DNA of 14,233 nucleotides, taken from assembly GCA_016927635.1 (NCBI GenBank), contig JAFGMJ010000026.1:1-14233 (forward strand), given 5' to 3'. The number at the start of each line of letters is the position of its first letter. Position 1 is the stretch's first letter. The notes beneath the pieces were generated by a model. It was not told the origin of the DNA and did no database searches. It saw only the letters and a list, made by a program, of their open reading frames with translations. Of this stretch, positions 1 through 6,965 are shown in pieces. Source of the DNA: Actinomycetota bacterium (GTDB taxonomy: Bacteria > Actinomycetota > Humimicrobiia > Humimicrobiales > Humimicrobiaceae). Both the position numbers and the translations under genes were made by a program.

Positions 1-3000
1 AAAAGCCGAGCAGGATATCATTTTTATATATTTATCGTATTTGTCCGGGAAAAACACAGCCTCATACATTCCGTCCTGGTCTTCCATCGTGCAGAACATC
101 ATATTTTTATTGTTTTTTGTCTTTTCTATCCTTTTTGAGATAATTATCCCGGCGGCAAAAACACAGCAGCCGTTTGCAATCCTGTAAAAAGATGAGCTTT
201 GAGTTATGGTTTTTTTATACATGAGCAATCTTTTGCTTAAGAACTGCAGCGGATGCGAGCTTATATAAAAACCAAGCACCTCTGCCTCTATAAGAAGCTT
301 TTCCTCAATACTGAAATCTTCATCATCAGCGCTTTCAGTATTTGAGCATGAGCTGCAGTCTTTTGCTTGCCTGTATGTGAAAGCAGCCTGTCCGGCATGA
401 CAGCTCTTTTTTATTTTTTTCATGCAGTAGAAATCAAGCAAAAGTTTTTTTGCAGTAATGCCGCAAAAATCAAATGCGCCCACTTTGATCAGGTTTTCAA
501 CTGCAACTCTGGTTATCCTGCAGGCAGGCATGGCTCTGTAAAAAAAATCAGTAAAATCAAAAAAATCTCCATTTTTTCCCCTCTCATTTATTATGCTTGC
601 CACAGCCGAGCAGCCAAGGCCGGCAACCGATATAAGAGGGACCCTTATGGCTTTGCCCCGCTCTTCAACTGTAAATTCAAATCCGCTTTTATTTATGTCA
701 GGGAGCTTAAGTTTTATCCCCATCCTTCTTGCTTCTTCAAGATACTGCATTTTACTGTAATATCCTGAATTGTTTGTAAGTATTGCTGATATGAATTCAG
801 CGGGGTAGTAATATTTTAGAAAACATGTTTCATATGATATCTCAGCATAAGCTGCAGCATGCGCCTTTACAAAGCCATAACTTGCAAATTTGGATATAAG
901 CTCAAAGACCTCGTTTACTGTTTTTATATCATAACCTTTTTTAATGCCCCCTTCTGTAAAACGGCGCCGCTGCAGCAGCATCTCTTCCCGGGAAAGATTT
1001 GCCATTGCCTTTCTTAAACTGTCCGCCTCACTTAAGGAGTAGCCTGCTATTTTAATTGCAACCTGCATTGCCTGTTCCTGATAAAGTATTACGCCGAATG
1101 TCTCTTTCAGCAAAGGCTCAAGATCTGCATGTATATATGATATTTTCTCCCTGCCAAACTTTCTTTCAATGAAATTATTTACCATGCCGGACTGCTGGGG
1201 ACCCGGCCTGTAAAGTGATACAAGAAGAGTTATATCGTTAATGCAGGCAGGTTTTATTTTTCTTGCAAGTGCCCTTATGCCAAAGCTTTCCAGCTGGAAA
1301 ACTCCAAGAGTTTTGCCTTCCTGCATCAGAGCGAAAACTTTTTTATCATTGTAGCTCATATTTGCCGTATCTGCTTTAATGCCTCTTTGCCTGTGAAGCA
1401 TTTCACCTACATCAGCAATCAGGCTTAAGCTTAATGAACTGATAAGGTCTATTTTCAGTATGCCCATGTCATCTATACTGTTAATGTCGTACTGGCTCAT
1501 GGGATGGCCCGTTTCCGAAAGCGTTAAGGGCAGCATATATGAAAGATCCTGGTTTGAGACTATAAAGGCTGAAGGATGCATTGAAACATGCCTGATATAT
1601 CCTCCTATCTGCCTGGCAACTGACATAACTTTTTTATAGAAAGGGTCTCTAATGTCTATTATCCTGCCCGACTCAAGTGTTTTTTCCATTTTATCCGTTG
1701 TGTAAAATCTGTTATATGCAGGAGCGGCTTTTACCACGTAGTCAATATCCTCTTTTGCCATGCCCAGTATTCTTCCTGACTCCCTTATGGAAGCCCTGGG
1801 TTTGTTTGTGGCAAAGCTTGATACCCTTGCCACGCTGTTATTTCCATATTTTGATCTAAGGTAATCCCATATTTTTTCCCTGTCTTTGCTGGATATGTCT
1901 ATATCTATATCAGGAGGTTCCTTTCTTTCCTCATTTAAGAATCTTTCAAAATAAAGATTGTTTTCAACGGGATCCACATTTGAAATCCTCAAAAGATATG
2001 ACACAAGGCTTCCCGCAGATGAGCCTTTACCGCATAAAGGTATATTTTTTCTGTGCGCAAATTCCGCTATGTCTGCAACAATAAGGAAATATCCGGAAAA
2101 TCCGGTTTTTCTTATGACTTCAAGCTCCCCTGAAAGCCTTTCCGTCACTTTGCCGGAAGGATTTTTTCCAAACCTGAAGTAAAGCCCCCTGCGGCATAGC
2201 TCTGCAAGGTAATCATGCTGCTCCCGGCCTTCAGGGGTTTTAAATACGGGCAGCAATGTCTTTCCAAGTTCAAAGTCAAAAGTGCATTTTTCAGCTATTA
2301 TTTCCGTGTTTTTTATTGCTGCAGGCATGTCTTTGAAAAGCGCAGCCATTTCTGTTTTGGATTTGAGATAATTCTGGCCGCTTTGCATCATGCCTGCTGC
2401 CGGGTCTTTGTGCAAAGACATGGATTTTATATTTGAAAGATATCTGTATATGCTGTAATCGCTGCATGAAAGATAATGCACGTTGTTTGTTGCCGCCGGC
2501 GCTATATTATATCTTGTTGAAAAAGCGGCAAGCAGCTCCGAAGCGCCGCATGAAGGCCCGCAGCGCTGTATTTCTATGTAGAAATCCCCTCCGAATATAT
2601 TAAGCATTTTTTTTGCAAAATGGGTCGCATTATCTTCATCATTGTTTCTTAAAAGCCCGGCAATTTTTCCTTTGCTGCATCCGCTAAGGCAGACAATGCC
2701 CTGGGAAAATTTTTCCAGGTCTTCCATGCCGACTGCAGGTATGTCTGTCTTATCCGGCGAAGATATTGCAGCACTATCAATATGCGATTTACTGACAAGG
2801 CTGCACAGATTTTCATAGCCTTTTTTATTTTTTACAAGCAGTGTAAGGTGTGAAAACACAGCAGAACGCGCAGGGCGAGGTGAAGGGCTGCAGTTATTTT
2901 TCTCAACCAGGCATATCTCACACCCTGTTAAAGGCCTGATGCCTTTTTCCTTTGCAAGCCTGTAAAACTGCACCGCCCCGCTCATAACATATTTGTCTGT

Positions 3001-3111
3001 AAGGGCAAGCGCATGCATGCCAAGTTTTGAAGCAGCATTAACCAGGTCCTCTATTTTTATAGAAGATTCAAGCAGGCTGTAATGACTGTGCACATGAAGG
3101 TGAACAAACAA
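1..3111 (-). CDS. dnaE: DNA polymerase III alpha subunit (DnaE family, DnaE2/ImuC-like features), 3' end outside window
   Basis: C-family DNA polymerase catalytic subunit. One uninterrupted frame of 1037 codons runs from a TTG at 3111 to the window edge, so the C-terminus is missing. An in-frame TAA lies just upstream of the start, and AAGGA sits 6 nt before it. Seen in order: PHP domain (HLHVHSHYS at 4-12, LALTDK 35-40, TNNVHYL 208-214); polymerase core with GKGSSAGS (361-368), PPDIDID (399-405; D401 and D403 expected catalytic) and KID with D555; SLYRPGP (632-638); ILYQEQ (675-680); HAAAYAEISYET (751-762); a helix-hairpin-helix region around 830-885; LGFYISSHPL (946-955); start of an OB fold near 980. 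EPPDIDID, PRASIRESGRILG (438-450) and RHVSMHPSAFIVS (507-519) resemble error-prone DnaE2, whereas SLYRPGP and QEQ resemble DnaE1. Three expected PHP metal ligands are changed, so proofreading is probably absent. It follows lexA by 168 nt on the same strand. Family is certain; subclass is inference. Confidence 0.95.
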   Translation of the reverse strand, partial: MFVHLHVHSHYSLLESSIKIEDLVNAASKLGMHALALTDKYVMSGAVQFYRLAKEKGIRPLTGCEICLVEKNNCSPSPRPARSAVFSHLTLLVKNKKGYENLCSLVSKSHIDSAAISSPDKTDIPAVGMEDLEKFSQGIVCLSGCSKGKIAGLLRNNDEDNATHFAKKMLNIFGGDFYIEIQRCGPSCGASELLAAFSTRYNIAPAATNNVHYLSCSDYSIYRYLSNIKSMSLHKDPAAGMMQSGQNYLKSKTEMAALFKDMPAAIKNTEIIAEKCTFDFELGKTLLPVFKTPEGREQHDYLAELCRRGLYFRFGKNPSGKVTERLSGELEVIRKTGFSGYFLIVADIAEFAHRKNIPLCGKGSSAGSLVSYLLRISNVDPVENNLYFERFLNEERKEPPDIDIDISSKDREKIWDYLRSKYGNNSVARVSSFATNKPRASIRESGRILGMAKEDIDYVVKAAPAYNRFYTTDKMEKTLESGRIIDIRDPFYKKVMSVARQIGGYIRHVSMHPSAFIVSNQDLSYMLPLTLSETGHPMSQYDINSIDDMGILKIDLISSLSLSLIADVGEMLHRQRGIKADTANMSYNDKKVFALMQEGKTLGVFQLESFGIRALARKIKPACINDITLLVSLYRPGPQQSGMVNNFIERKFGREKISYIHADLEPLLKETFGVILYQEQAMQVAIKIAGYSLSEADSLRKAMANLSREEMLLQRRRFTEGGIKKGYDIKTVNEVFELISKFASYGFVKAHAAAYAEISYETCFLKYYYPAEFISAILTNNSGYYSKMQYLEEARRMGIKLKLPDINKSGFEFTVEERGKAIRVPLISVAGLGCSAVASIINERGKNGDFFDFTDFFYRAMPACRITRVAVENLIKVGAFDFCGITAKKLLLDFYCMKKIKKSCHAGQAAFTYRQAKDCSSCSNTESADDEDFSIEEKLLIEAEVLGFYISSHPLQFLSKRLLMYKKTITQSSSFYRIANGCCVFAAGIIISKRIEKTKNNKNMMFCTMEDQDGMYEAVFFPDKYDKYIKMISCSAF

Positions 3112-3279
3112 TTTATATCCTTAAATATAAAAAAGTAAATTTATTTTAAAAAATGCATAATCAAAAACTGACACACAAAATATAAATAAGCTTTAATATA
3201 TAAATCTCTTAATAGTTTTTAAGGCTAACATTTATGTTTAAAATGGCGATAAATAAGGATAAAAGCGGCAATAGCAGTA
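3112..3279. other. lexA-dnaE intergenic stretch
   Basis: 168 nt between lexA and dnaE, both on the minus strand, and very AT-rich. Apart from the dnaE SD I see no convincing promoter, rho-independent terminator or LexA-like inverted repeat. A short AACAT-TT-ATGTT inverted repeat (3227-3238) is within chance for this composition. Without a terminator, lexA-dnaE co-transcription is possible but not shown. Confidence 0.5.
3118..3122 (-). promoter_or_regulatory. Ribosome binding site fixing the TTG start of dnaE
   Basis: On the minus strand AAGGA precedes the TTG at 3111 by 6 nt. The in-frame stop (TAA at 3121-3123) overlaps this SD, so no longer N-terminus is possible, and the PHP motif HLHVHS begins four residues in. 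This supports TTG as the true start. Confidence 0.75.
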
Positions 3280-3996
3280 TCATATATTCCTGTGAACTGC
3301 TACGACCCGGCCTATTATCTTTACGTCCGCCTGGCCTGATTTATTGCTGATTTTTATCGGGGGGTAATCCGGGTTTGACGATAAAAGCTCCACCTTATCT
3401 TTAGACTTATAAAATCTTTTTACAACAGCTTCGTCATTTATGAGGGCAACGACTATTTCACCATTTTCAGCGCTGTTCTGTGATTTTACCATTATCATGT
3501 CTCCATCAAGTATATGGTCTCCTGTCATGCTGTCGCCTCTTACCCTGAGCGCAAAATCTGCTCCATAGGCTCCGGTAAAACTTTCCGGCACCGGTATGTA
3601 CTCGTCTATATTTTCATATGCGAGAATAGGGTTTCCTGCTGCAATTCTTCCAAGGAGTGGCAGGTATGATATTTCCTTAAAACCACTGTAAAGCATTCCG
3701 CCATCAGGCCGGAAAGAAATCATTTTGCCGGATTTAACCTTTAATGTCTCTGCCCCAAGAAGCTCAAAAGCCTTTTTCTTAAGCCTTATTGAGCGCGCAA
3801 GCGAGTTTTTCTCGATCAGGCCTTTTTTTTCAAGGGCTTTAAAATGATCAGTTGCTGAGCGGGGTGAGGCAAATCCCATAATCTTGGCGATATCCCTTGC
3901 AGTCGGGGGATAAGAGTTATGCGCAATGAACTCATATACTTTTTGCAGGACGGCTTTTTGCCTGCAGGTAATCTTTACATTTTCGCTTTTAGCCAT
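3280..3996 (-). CDS. lexA: LexA repressor (SOS regulator, S24 self-cleaving)
   Basis: SOS transcriptional repressor that self-cleaves when stimulated by RecA filaments. N-terminal winged helix-turn-helix at about 7-72 (YPPTARDIAKIMGFASPRSA, then DHFKALEKKGLIEK). C-terminal S24 peptidase domain from about 110: the cleavage site A120-G121 lies in GRIAAGNPI, the nucleophile is S156 in RGDSMTGDHI, and the general base is K193 in AVVKRF, so all catalytic parts are present. At 238 residues it is longer than the usual 200-230; the extra length is in the linker between the domains (about 73-108). The ATG at 3996 gives a normal LexA N-terminus but has no SD; a TATATT lies 17 nt upstream, so the leader may be very short. 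dnaE follows on the same strand. An imperfect inverted repeat overlaps the probable promoter and could be the autoregulatory operator. Confidence 0.96.
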   Translation of the reverse strand: MAKSENVKITCRQKAVLQKVYEFIAHNSYPPTARDIAKIMGFASPRSATDHFKALEKKGLIEKNSLARSIRLKKKAFELLGAETLKVKSGKMISFRPDGGMLYSGFKEISYLPLLGRIAAGNPILAYENIDEYIPVPESFTGAYGADFALRVRGDSMTGDHILDGDMIMVKSQNSAENGEIVVALINDEAVVKRFYKSKDKVELLSSNPDYPPIKISNKSGQADVKIIGRVVAVHRNI

Positions 3997-4013
3997 ATCT
4001 TGTCTTTCATTTA

Positions 4014-4045
4014 AATATAAGCCGAACCATTAAAACATGTCCGGC
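4014..4045 (-). promoter_or_regulatory. Putative lexA promoter with overlapping inverted-repeat operator
   Basis: Reading the minus strand, CGGACA (4038-4043, -35-like, 4/6) is separated by 18 nt from TATATT (4014-4019, -10-like, 5/6). Superimposed on it is the inverted repeat GCCGGAC (4039-4045), 11-nt spacer, GTTCGGC (4021-4027), whose arms match at 6 of 7 positions. A protein bound here would cover the -35 and the spacer up to the -10, as expected for autorepression. The half-site CGAAC/GTTCG is that of Gram-positive LexA boxes, but the canonical box has only 4 nt between the arms, so LexA binding is a guess. Confidence 0.4.
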
Positions 4046-4146
4046 ATTGTTTTCTTTACCCCGGCTTTTTGCTTTTCTGTAATGCATGCCGCCTTAATCA
4101 GGGTTTATGAGATTAAAAACTTAAATGCAATGATATTATATAATAT

Positions 4147-4166
4147 TACTATACATTTGTATAGTA
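4147..4166. repeat. Perfect 9-bp inverted repeat in the lexA-mgtC gap
   Basis: TACTATACA (4147-4155), TT, TGTATAGTA (4158-4166): a perfect palindrome with 9-bp arms. It lies 118 nt downstream of the mgtC stop codon and about 150 nt upstream of lexA. No T-tract follows it and the arms have little G/C, so it is a poor terminator and could be a protein-binding site. A weak minus-strand promoter, TTGCCC (4231-4236), 16 nt, TATAAA (4209-4214), lies upstream of it. The rest of 4046-4283 shows nothing else I can support. Confidence 0.4.
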
Positions 4167-4283
4167 TAATATGCCTTATTACTAAGTCTATATTATATTG
4201 CCAGGAATTTTATACAGTATGTAATGGGCAGGGCAAAATTATTTTTTATAATTAAAGGGTTAAATTTGTCCGGGATTTAAATT

Positions 4284-4967
4284 TCAGATTATCTCGACTT
4301 TGGTAATGCCTTCAAATTTTTTGATGATCTCCATTATTTTTAATGAAAATCCAGCATCCCTGCTTTCAAGACTGAGCTGTGAGGCGACTATATTTTTTCC
4401 TTCTGCGGTCGTGCTTTCGCTGTATACTTTTTCGTTAAAGACTTTTGTATTGAATGTGTGAAGGAAATCAATGAGTTCTTTTAAACATTTAAAATTGTCA
4501 TTGCTTGTAATTACTACTGTATATGAGAATTTTTTAATAAGCCTGTCCTCAAAATATTTGACAAAAGTCAGTATGATAAATCCCAGTATTGTTGTAAGAA
4601 ATGCAAGATAATACAATTTGGTTCCAAGAGCTATGCCTGCCGCAGCCACAACCCAAATGCTTGCGGCAGTAGTAACGCCTTTTACAAAAATACCCTGCCT
4701 GAAAATCACTCCGGCGCCTATAAAACCAATACCTGTAACTATGCCTGCTGCAATTCTTGAAGGGTCAAAATCGCTGATAAAACCCTGGTAAGATATAAGG
4801 GTAAAAACTGTTGAGCCCAGGCATACTAGAGCATGTGTCCTAAGCCCCGCAGGCCTGTCTATTTTTTCCCTGTCATAACCAATAATCCCTCCGCATATGC
4901 ATGCCAGTATGCAGGGGATAATATAGTCATAAAGAAAAACTTCAGGATTTATATTGAAACCCTCCAT
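4284..4967 (-). CDS. MgtC/SapB family membrane protein
   Basis: Integral inner-membrane protein of the MgtC/SapB family. Members are linked to survival at low magnesium and to membrane-energy homeostasis; the molecular activity is debated. Four to five hydrophobic helices fall within residues 14-137. Family motifs are visible: YDREKIDRPAGLRTH (31-45), VTGIGFIGAGVIF (77-89) and GVTTAASIWVVAAAGIALG (97-115). The soluble C-terminal part (about 145-227, YTVVITSNDN to GITKVEII) fits the ACT-like domain of longer members. 227 residues is normal. The ATG at 4967 has no upstream SD; a GGAGG actually lies at codons 2-3, and a TATGAT lies 11 nt upstream, which suggests a very short leader. It is divergent from the DsrE-like gene. 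The specific physiological role here is unknown. Confidence 0.9.
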   Translation of the reverse strand: MEGFNINPEVFLYDYIIPCILACICGGIIGYDREKIDRPAGLRTHALVCLGSTVFTLISYQGFISDFDPSRIAAGIVTGIGFIGAGVIFRQGIFVKGVTTAASIWVVAAAGIALGTKLYYLAFLTTILGFIILTFVKYFEDRLIKKFSYTVVITSNDNFKCLKELIDFLHTFNTKVFNEKVYSESTTAEGKNIVASQLSLESRDAGFSLKIMEIIKKFEGITKVEII

Positions 4968-4978
4968 AAATTAATTTT

Positions 4979-4984
4979 ATCATA
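4979..4984 (-). promoter_or_regulatory. -10-like hexamer close to the mgtC-type start
   Basis: TATGAT on the minus strand (5/6 to TATAAT) ends 11 nt before the ATG at 4967. Transcription would start about 4-5 nt before the start codon, consistent with the missing SD. No good -35 is visible, and such hexamers are common in AT-rich DNA. Confidence 0.3.
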
Positions 4985-5024
4985 TTAGCTTAATTTAAGA
5001 GAGGCATTATTTTTTTATTTGACT

Positions 5025-5030
5025 TATAAT
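5025..5030 (+). promoter_or_regulatory. -10 element for the DsrE-like gene
   Basis: A perfect TATAAT on the plus strand, predicted TSS near 5037, ahead of the SD at 5053-5057. A TTGACT directly abuts it (5019-5024) and is wrongly spaced to act with it; no good -35 lies 16-18 nt upstream. Supported only by position and the hexamer. Confidence 0.35.
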
Positions 5031-5064
5031 ATTTTCAATTACACAAATATATAAGGAATAAAAA

Positions 5065-5412
5065 ATGGCGGAAAATAAGGAAAAACTTGTTGTTATATGG
5101 ACAAGCGCACACAGGGATGTGGCCATAATGATGGTTTTTATGTATGTACTTAACTCAAAGCTCAATAAATGGTGGGACGATATAACGCTCATAGTCTGGG
5201 GACCCGCAGCAAACCTTTTAAGCCAGGACTTTGAACTGCAGGAAAATATAAAAATAATAAAGGAAAATGGAGTGACTCTTGAGGCATGCCTTAAATGTAC
5301 TGATATGTACGGCATAACCAGAAAGATTGCAGATCTTGGTATAGATGTAAAATATATGGGTATACCGCTTACCGATTATATAAAAGAAGGAAGAAAAATA
5401 ATAACATTTTGA
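5065..5412 (+). CDS. Small DsrE-like family protein
   Basis: A 115-residue soluble protein with the layout of the DsrE/DsrF-like fold (beta strand KLVVIWTS, helix with VAIMMVFMYVLNSK, strand ITLIVWGPAANLLS, cysteine motif near ACLKCTDMYGI, and a C-terminal MGIPLTDYIKEGRKIITF). Family members act in sulfur relay (Dsr, Tus) or have no known role. A CxxC-type pair (C97 and C100 in CLKC) sits where many stand-alone DsrE-like proteins carry conserved cysteines; it may bind a persulfide or a metal, or form a disulfide. AAGGA at 5053-5057 is 7 nt before the ATG. It stands alone, divergent from the MgtC-type gene and convergent with the kinase, with no sulfur-oxidation genes nearby, so its function cannot be read from context. 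Confidence 0.75.
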   Translation: MAENKEKLVVIWTSAHRDVAIMMVFMYVLNSKLNKWWDDITLIVWGPAANLLSQDFELQENIKIIKENGVTLEACLKCTDMYGITRKIADLGIDVKYMGIPLTDYIKEGRKIITF

Positions 5413-5430
5413 GATATTGGACGACAGGGC

Positions 5431-5451
5431 ATTTTTATCTGCCGGAAAAAT
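5431..5451. terminator. Weak hairpin between convergent genes
   Basis: ATTTTT (5431-5436) and AAAAAT (5446-5451) are complementary around a 9-nt GC-containing loop, in the 48-nt gap between the DsrE-like and kinase stop codons. The stem has no G/C pairs, so it is a weak candidate for a shared terminator. Confidence 0.2.
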
Positions 5452-5460
5452 CATCGTTTT

Positions 5461-6906
5461 TTATTTGCTTTTTACAGGTATTCTGAAAGTAAAAGTGTTA
5501 ACTTCTTTTTTTGAGATGAAATCAAGGCTGGCCCCAAGAATTGAAGATATTCTCTGTGATATTGCAAGGCCAAGGCCGAAACCTTTTATATTTTTAAAAT
5601 CATATTTTTTTGACCTGTAAAACATATTGAATATTTTGTTCTTTTCATCATCTGTTATACCATAACCCCTGTTTGAAACAGAAAATATCACATCTTTATT
5701 ATCTGAGCTTATATTTATTGCTATTTCTGATTTTGCAGAGGAGTATTTTATAGCGTTATTTATAAGATTAGATATTACTGTCTGTACCAGGTATCTGTCG
5801 CTTAAGAGTATCAGGTTATCTGGAAGCATATAAGATTTTTTAATGCTGAGGCTGTTGCGTTTAAGTTCTTTTTCATAAAGTTTGAGCAATTCATCCACAA
5901 TTGCAATTATATCTATCTTTTCTTTTGCCAGCTCGATAAGGCGGTTTTCGATTTTTGAAAGCATGAGCAGGCTTTCAGTGATGTTTTCAATGTCGCCTGT
6001 CTTATTTTTTATGATTTCCAGTGCCTCTTTTATCTCCTCTTCTGTTGAATACACCCCGTCGCTTATGCCGACCGCATAACCGTTTATTGAAGTTATCATA
6101 TTTTTAATCTCATGGGACAGCATATATGTGAATTCCTTGAGAGACTGCTGGCTGCGTTCTATTTTATTTTTCATAAGGTTTATATTTTTTGCCAGTATGC
6201 CTATTTCATCTGAAGTGTCAGACCTAATCTCCTCGCTGTAATCACCGTCTGAAATACGGCTTACAGATCGATTAAGTTTCAGTACGGGGCCGCTTATGCT
6301 TTTTGCCAGGATAACTCCGGTTATTATTGATATAAGGCTTGCAATTAAAAAAATAAGAATAAGATTGAAAATATACCTCACTGGCGGTATCTGTATAAGG
6401 CTCTGGGGTTTAAAAAATATTGAAAAAAATTTTTCACTGCCTATGTAAAAATTAAGTATTGAAACATAATAATTGGTATCGCCGACTCTGGTGTATATTA
6501 ATTTTCCTGAATTTTCAGTTGATGGGACATTGAAAAAATCAGAAAGGGTAAAAAAATTGCTTATCTGCCTGCTTGTCAACACAAGCTCCTTAAGGTCATC
6601 TTCTTCAATGTTTATAGGATTTACAAATATTTTCATATCTTCATCAGCTATTATAAGCTTTGCGCCTGTAATATTTTCAATCTTTGACAGATAATCAGAA
6701 CTTTTCAGATATTCAAAGGCTTCCTGGGGCTTTTTAAAGTCTTTTTCAAACGAGGCAGCTATCTGGCTGTTCTGCCTGGAAAGCTCAATAAGCTGTGTGT
6801 TTCTGTTATTTATTTCAAAAAGCTGCGTAAAAGCGATGGATGCTATAAAAATTATTATAAACAAAGTGATGGCTATTGTTGTTGTTACTCTTTCCTGTAT
6901 TTTCAT
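5461..6906 (-). CDS. Sensor histidine kinase (HAMP-HisKA-HATPase)
   Basis: Membrane sensor kinase, the partner of the response regulator just upstream. From the chosen ATG at 6906 (481 residues): TM1 about 10-30, an extracytoplasmic sensor of about 145 residues with no recognised fold, TM2 about 178-201, HAMP about 202-254, H-box LSHEIKNMITSI with the phospho-accepting His265, N-box SNLINNAIKYSS (379-390), G1-like NRGYG (412-416), F-box IFNMFYRS and G2 GFGLGLA (442-448). All parts needed for autophosphorylation are present. An in-frame ATG at 6996 would add 30 residues but lies inside the conserved end of the regulator gene, so 6906 is preferred although it has no clear SD. The gap to the regulator stop is 59 nt, so the two are probably co-transcribed. 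The signal sensed is unknown. Confidence 0.93.
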   Translation of the reverse strand: MKIQERVTTTIAITLFIIIFIASIAFTQLFEINNRNTQLIELSRQNSQIAASFEKDFKKPQEAFEYLKSSDYLSKIENITGAKLIIADEDMKIFVNPINIEEDDLKELVLTSRQISNFFTLSDFFNVPSTENSGKLIYTRVGDTNYYVSILNFYIGSEKFFSIFFKPQSLIQIPPVRYIFNLILIFLIASLISIITGVILAKSISGPVLKLNRSVSRISDGDYSEEIRSDTSDEIGILAKNINLMKNKIERSQQSLKEFTYMLSHEIKNMITSINGYAVGISDGVYSTEEEIKEALEIIKNKTGDIENITESLLMLSKIENRLIELAKEKIDIIAIVDELLKLYEKELKRNSLSIKKSYMLPDNLILLSDRYLVQTVISNLINNAIKYSSAKSEIAINISSDNKDVIFSVSNRGYGITDDEKNKIFNMFYRSKKYDFKNIKGFGLGLAISQRISSILGASLDFISKKEVNTFTFRIPVKSK

Positions 6907-6965
6907 TATTTCTGAAGATAATATTTTTTTAATAATTCTGTTCCAGCTGTTTTCACCCGGATTTA

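Noticed and set aside
367..2436. Several plus-strand open frames (367-768, 1677-1859, 1958-2182, 2215-2436)
   Set aside because: They lie antisense to the continuous dnaE frame and have no family resemblance, conserved motif or convincing SD.
4021..4045. Canonical Gram-positive SOS box (CGAAC-N4-GTTCG)
   Set aside because: No such box with 4-nt spacing was found upstream of lexA or dnaE; only the wider-spaced repeat is present, so it is reported as a candidate only.
5007..5454. Minus-strand frames 5007-5315 and 5218-5454
   Set aside because: Antisense to the DsrE-like gene, which has a promoter-like element, an SD and family motifs; the minus frames have none.
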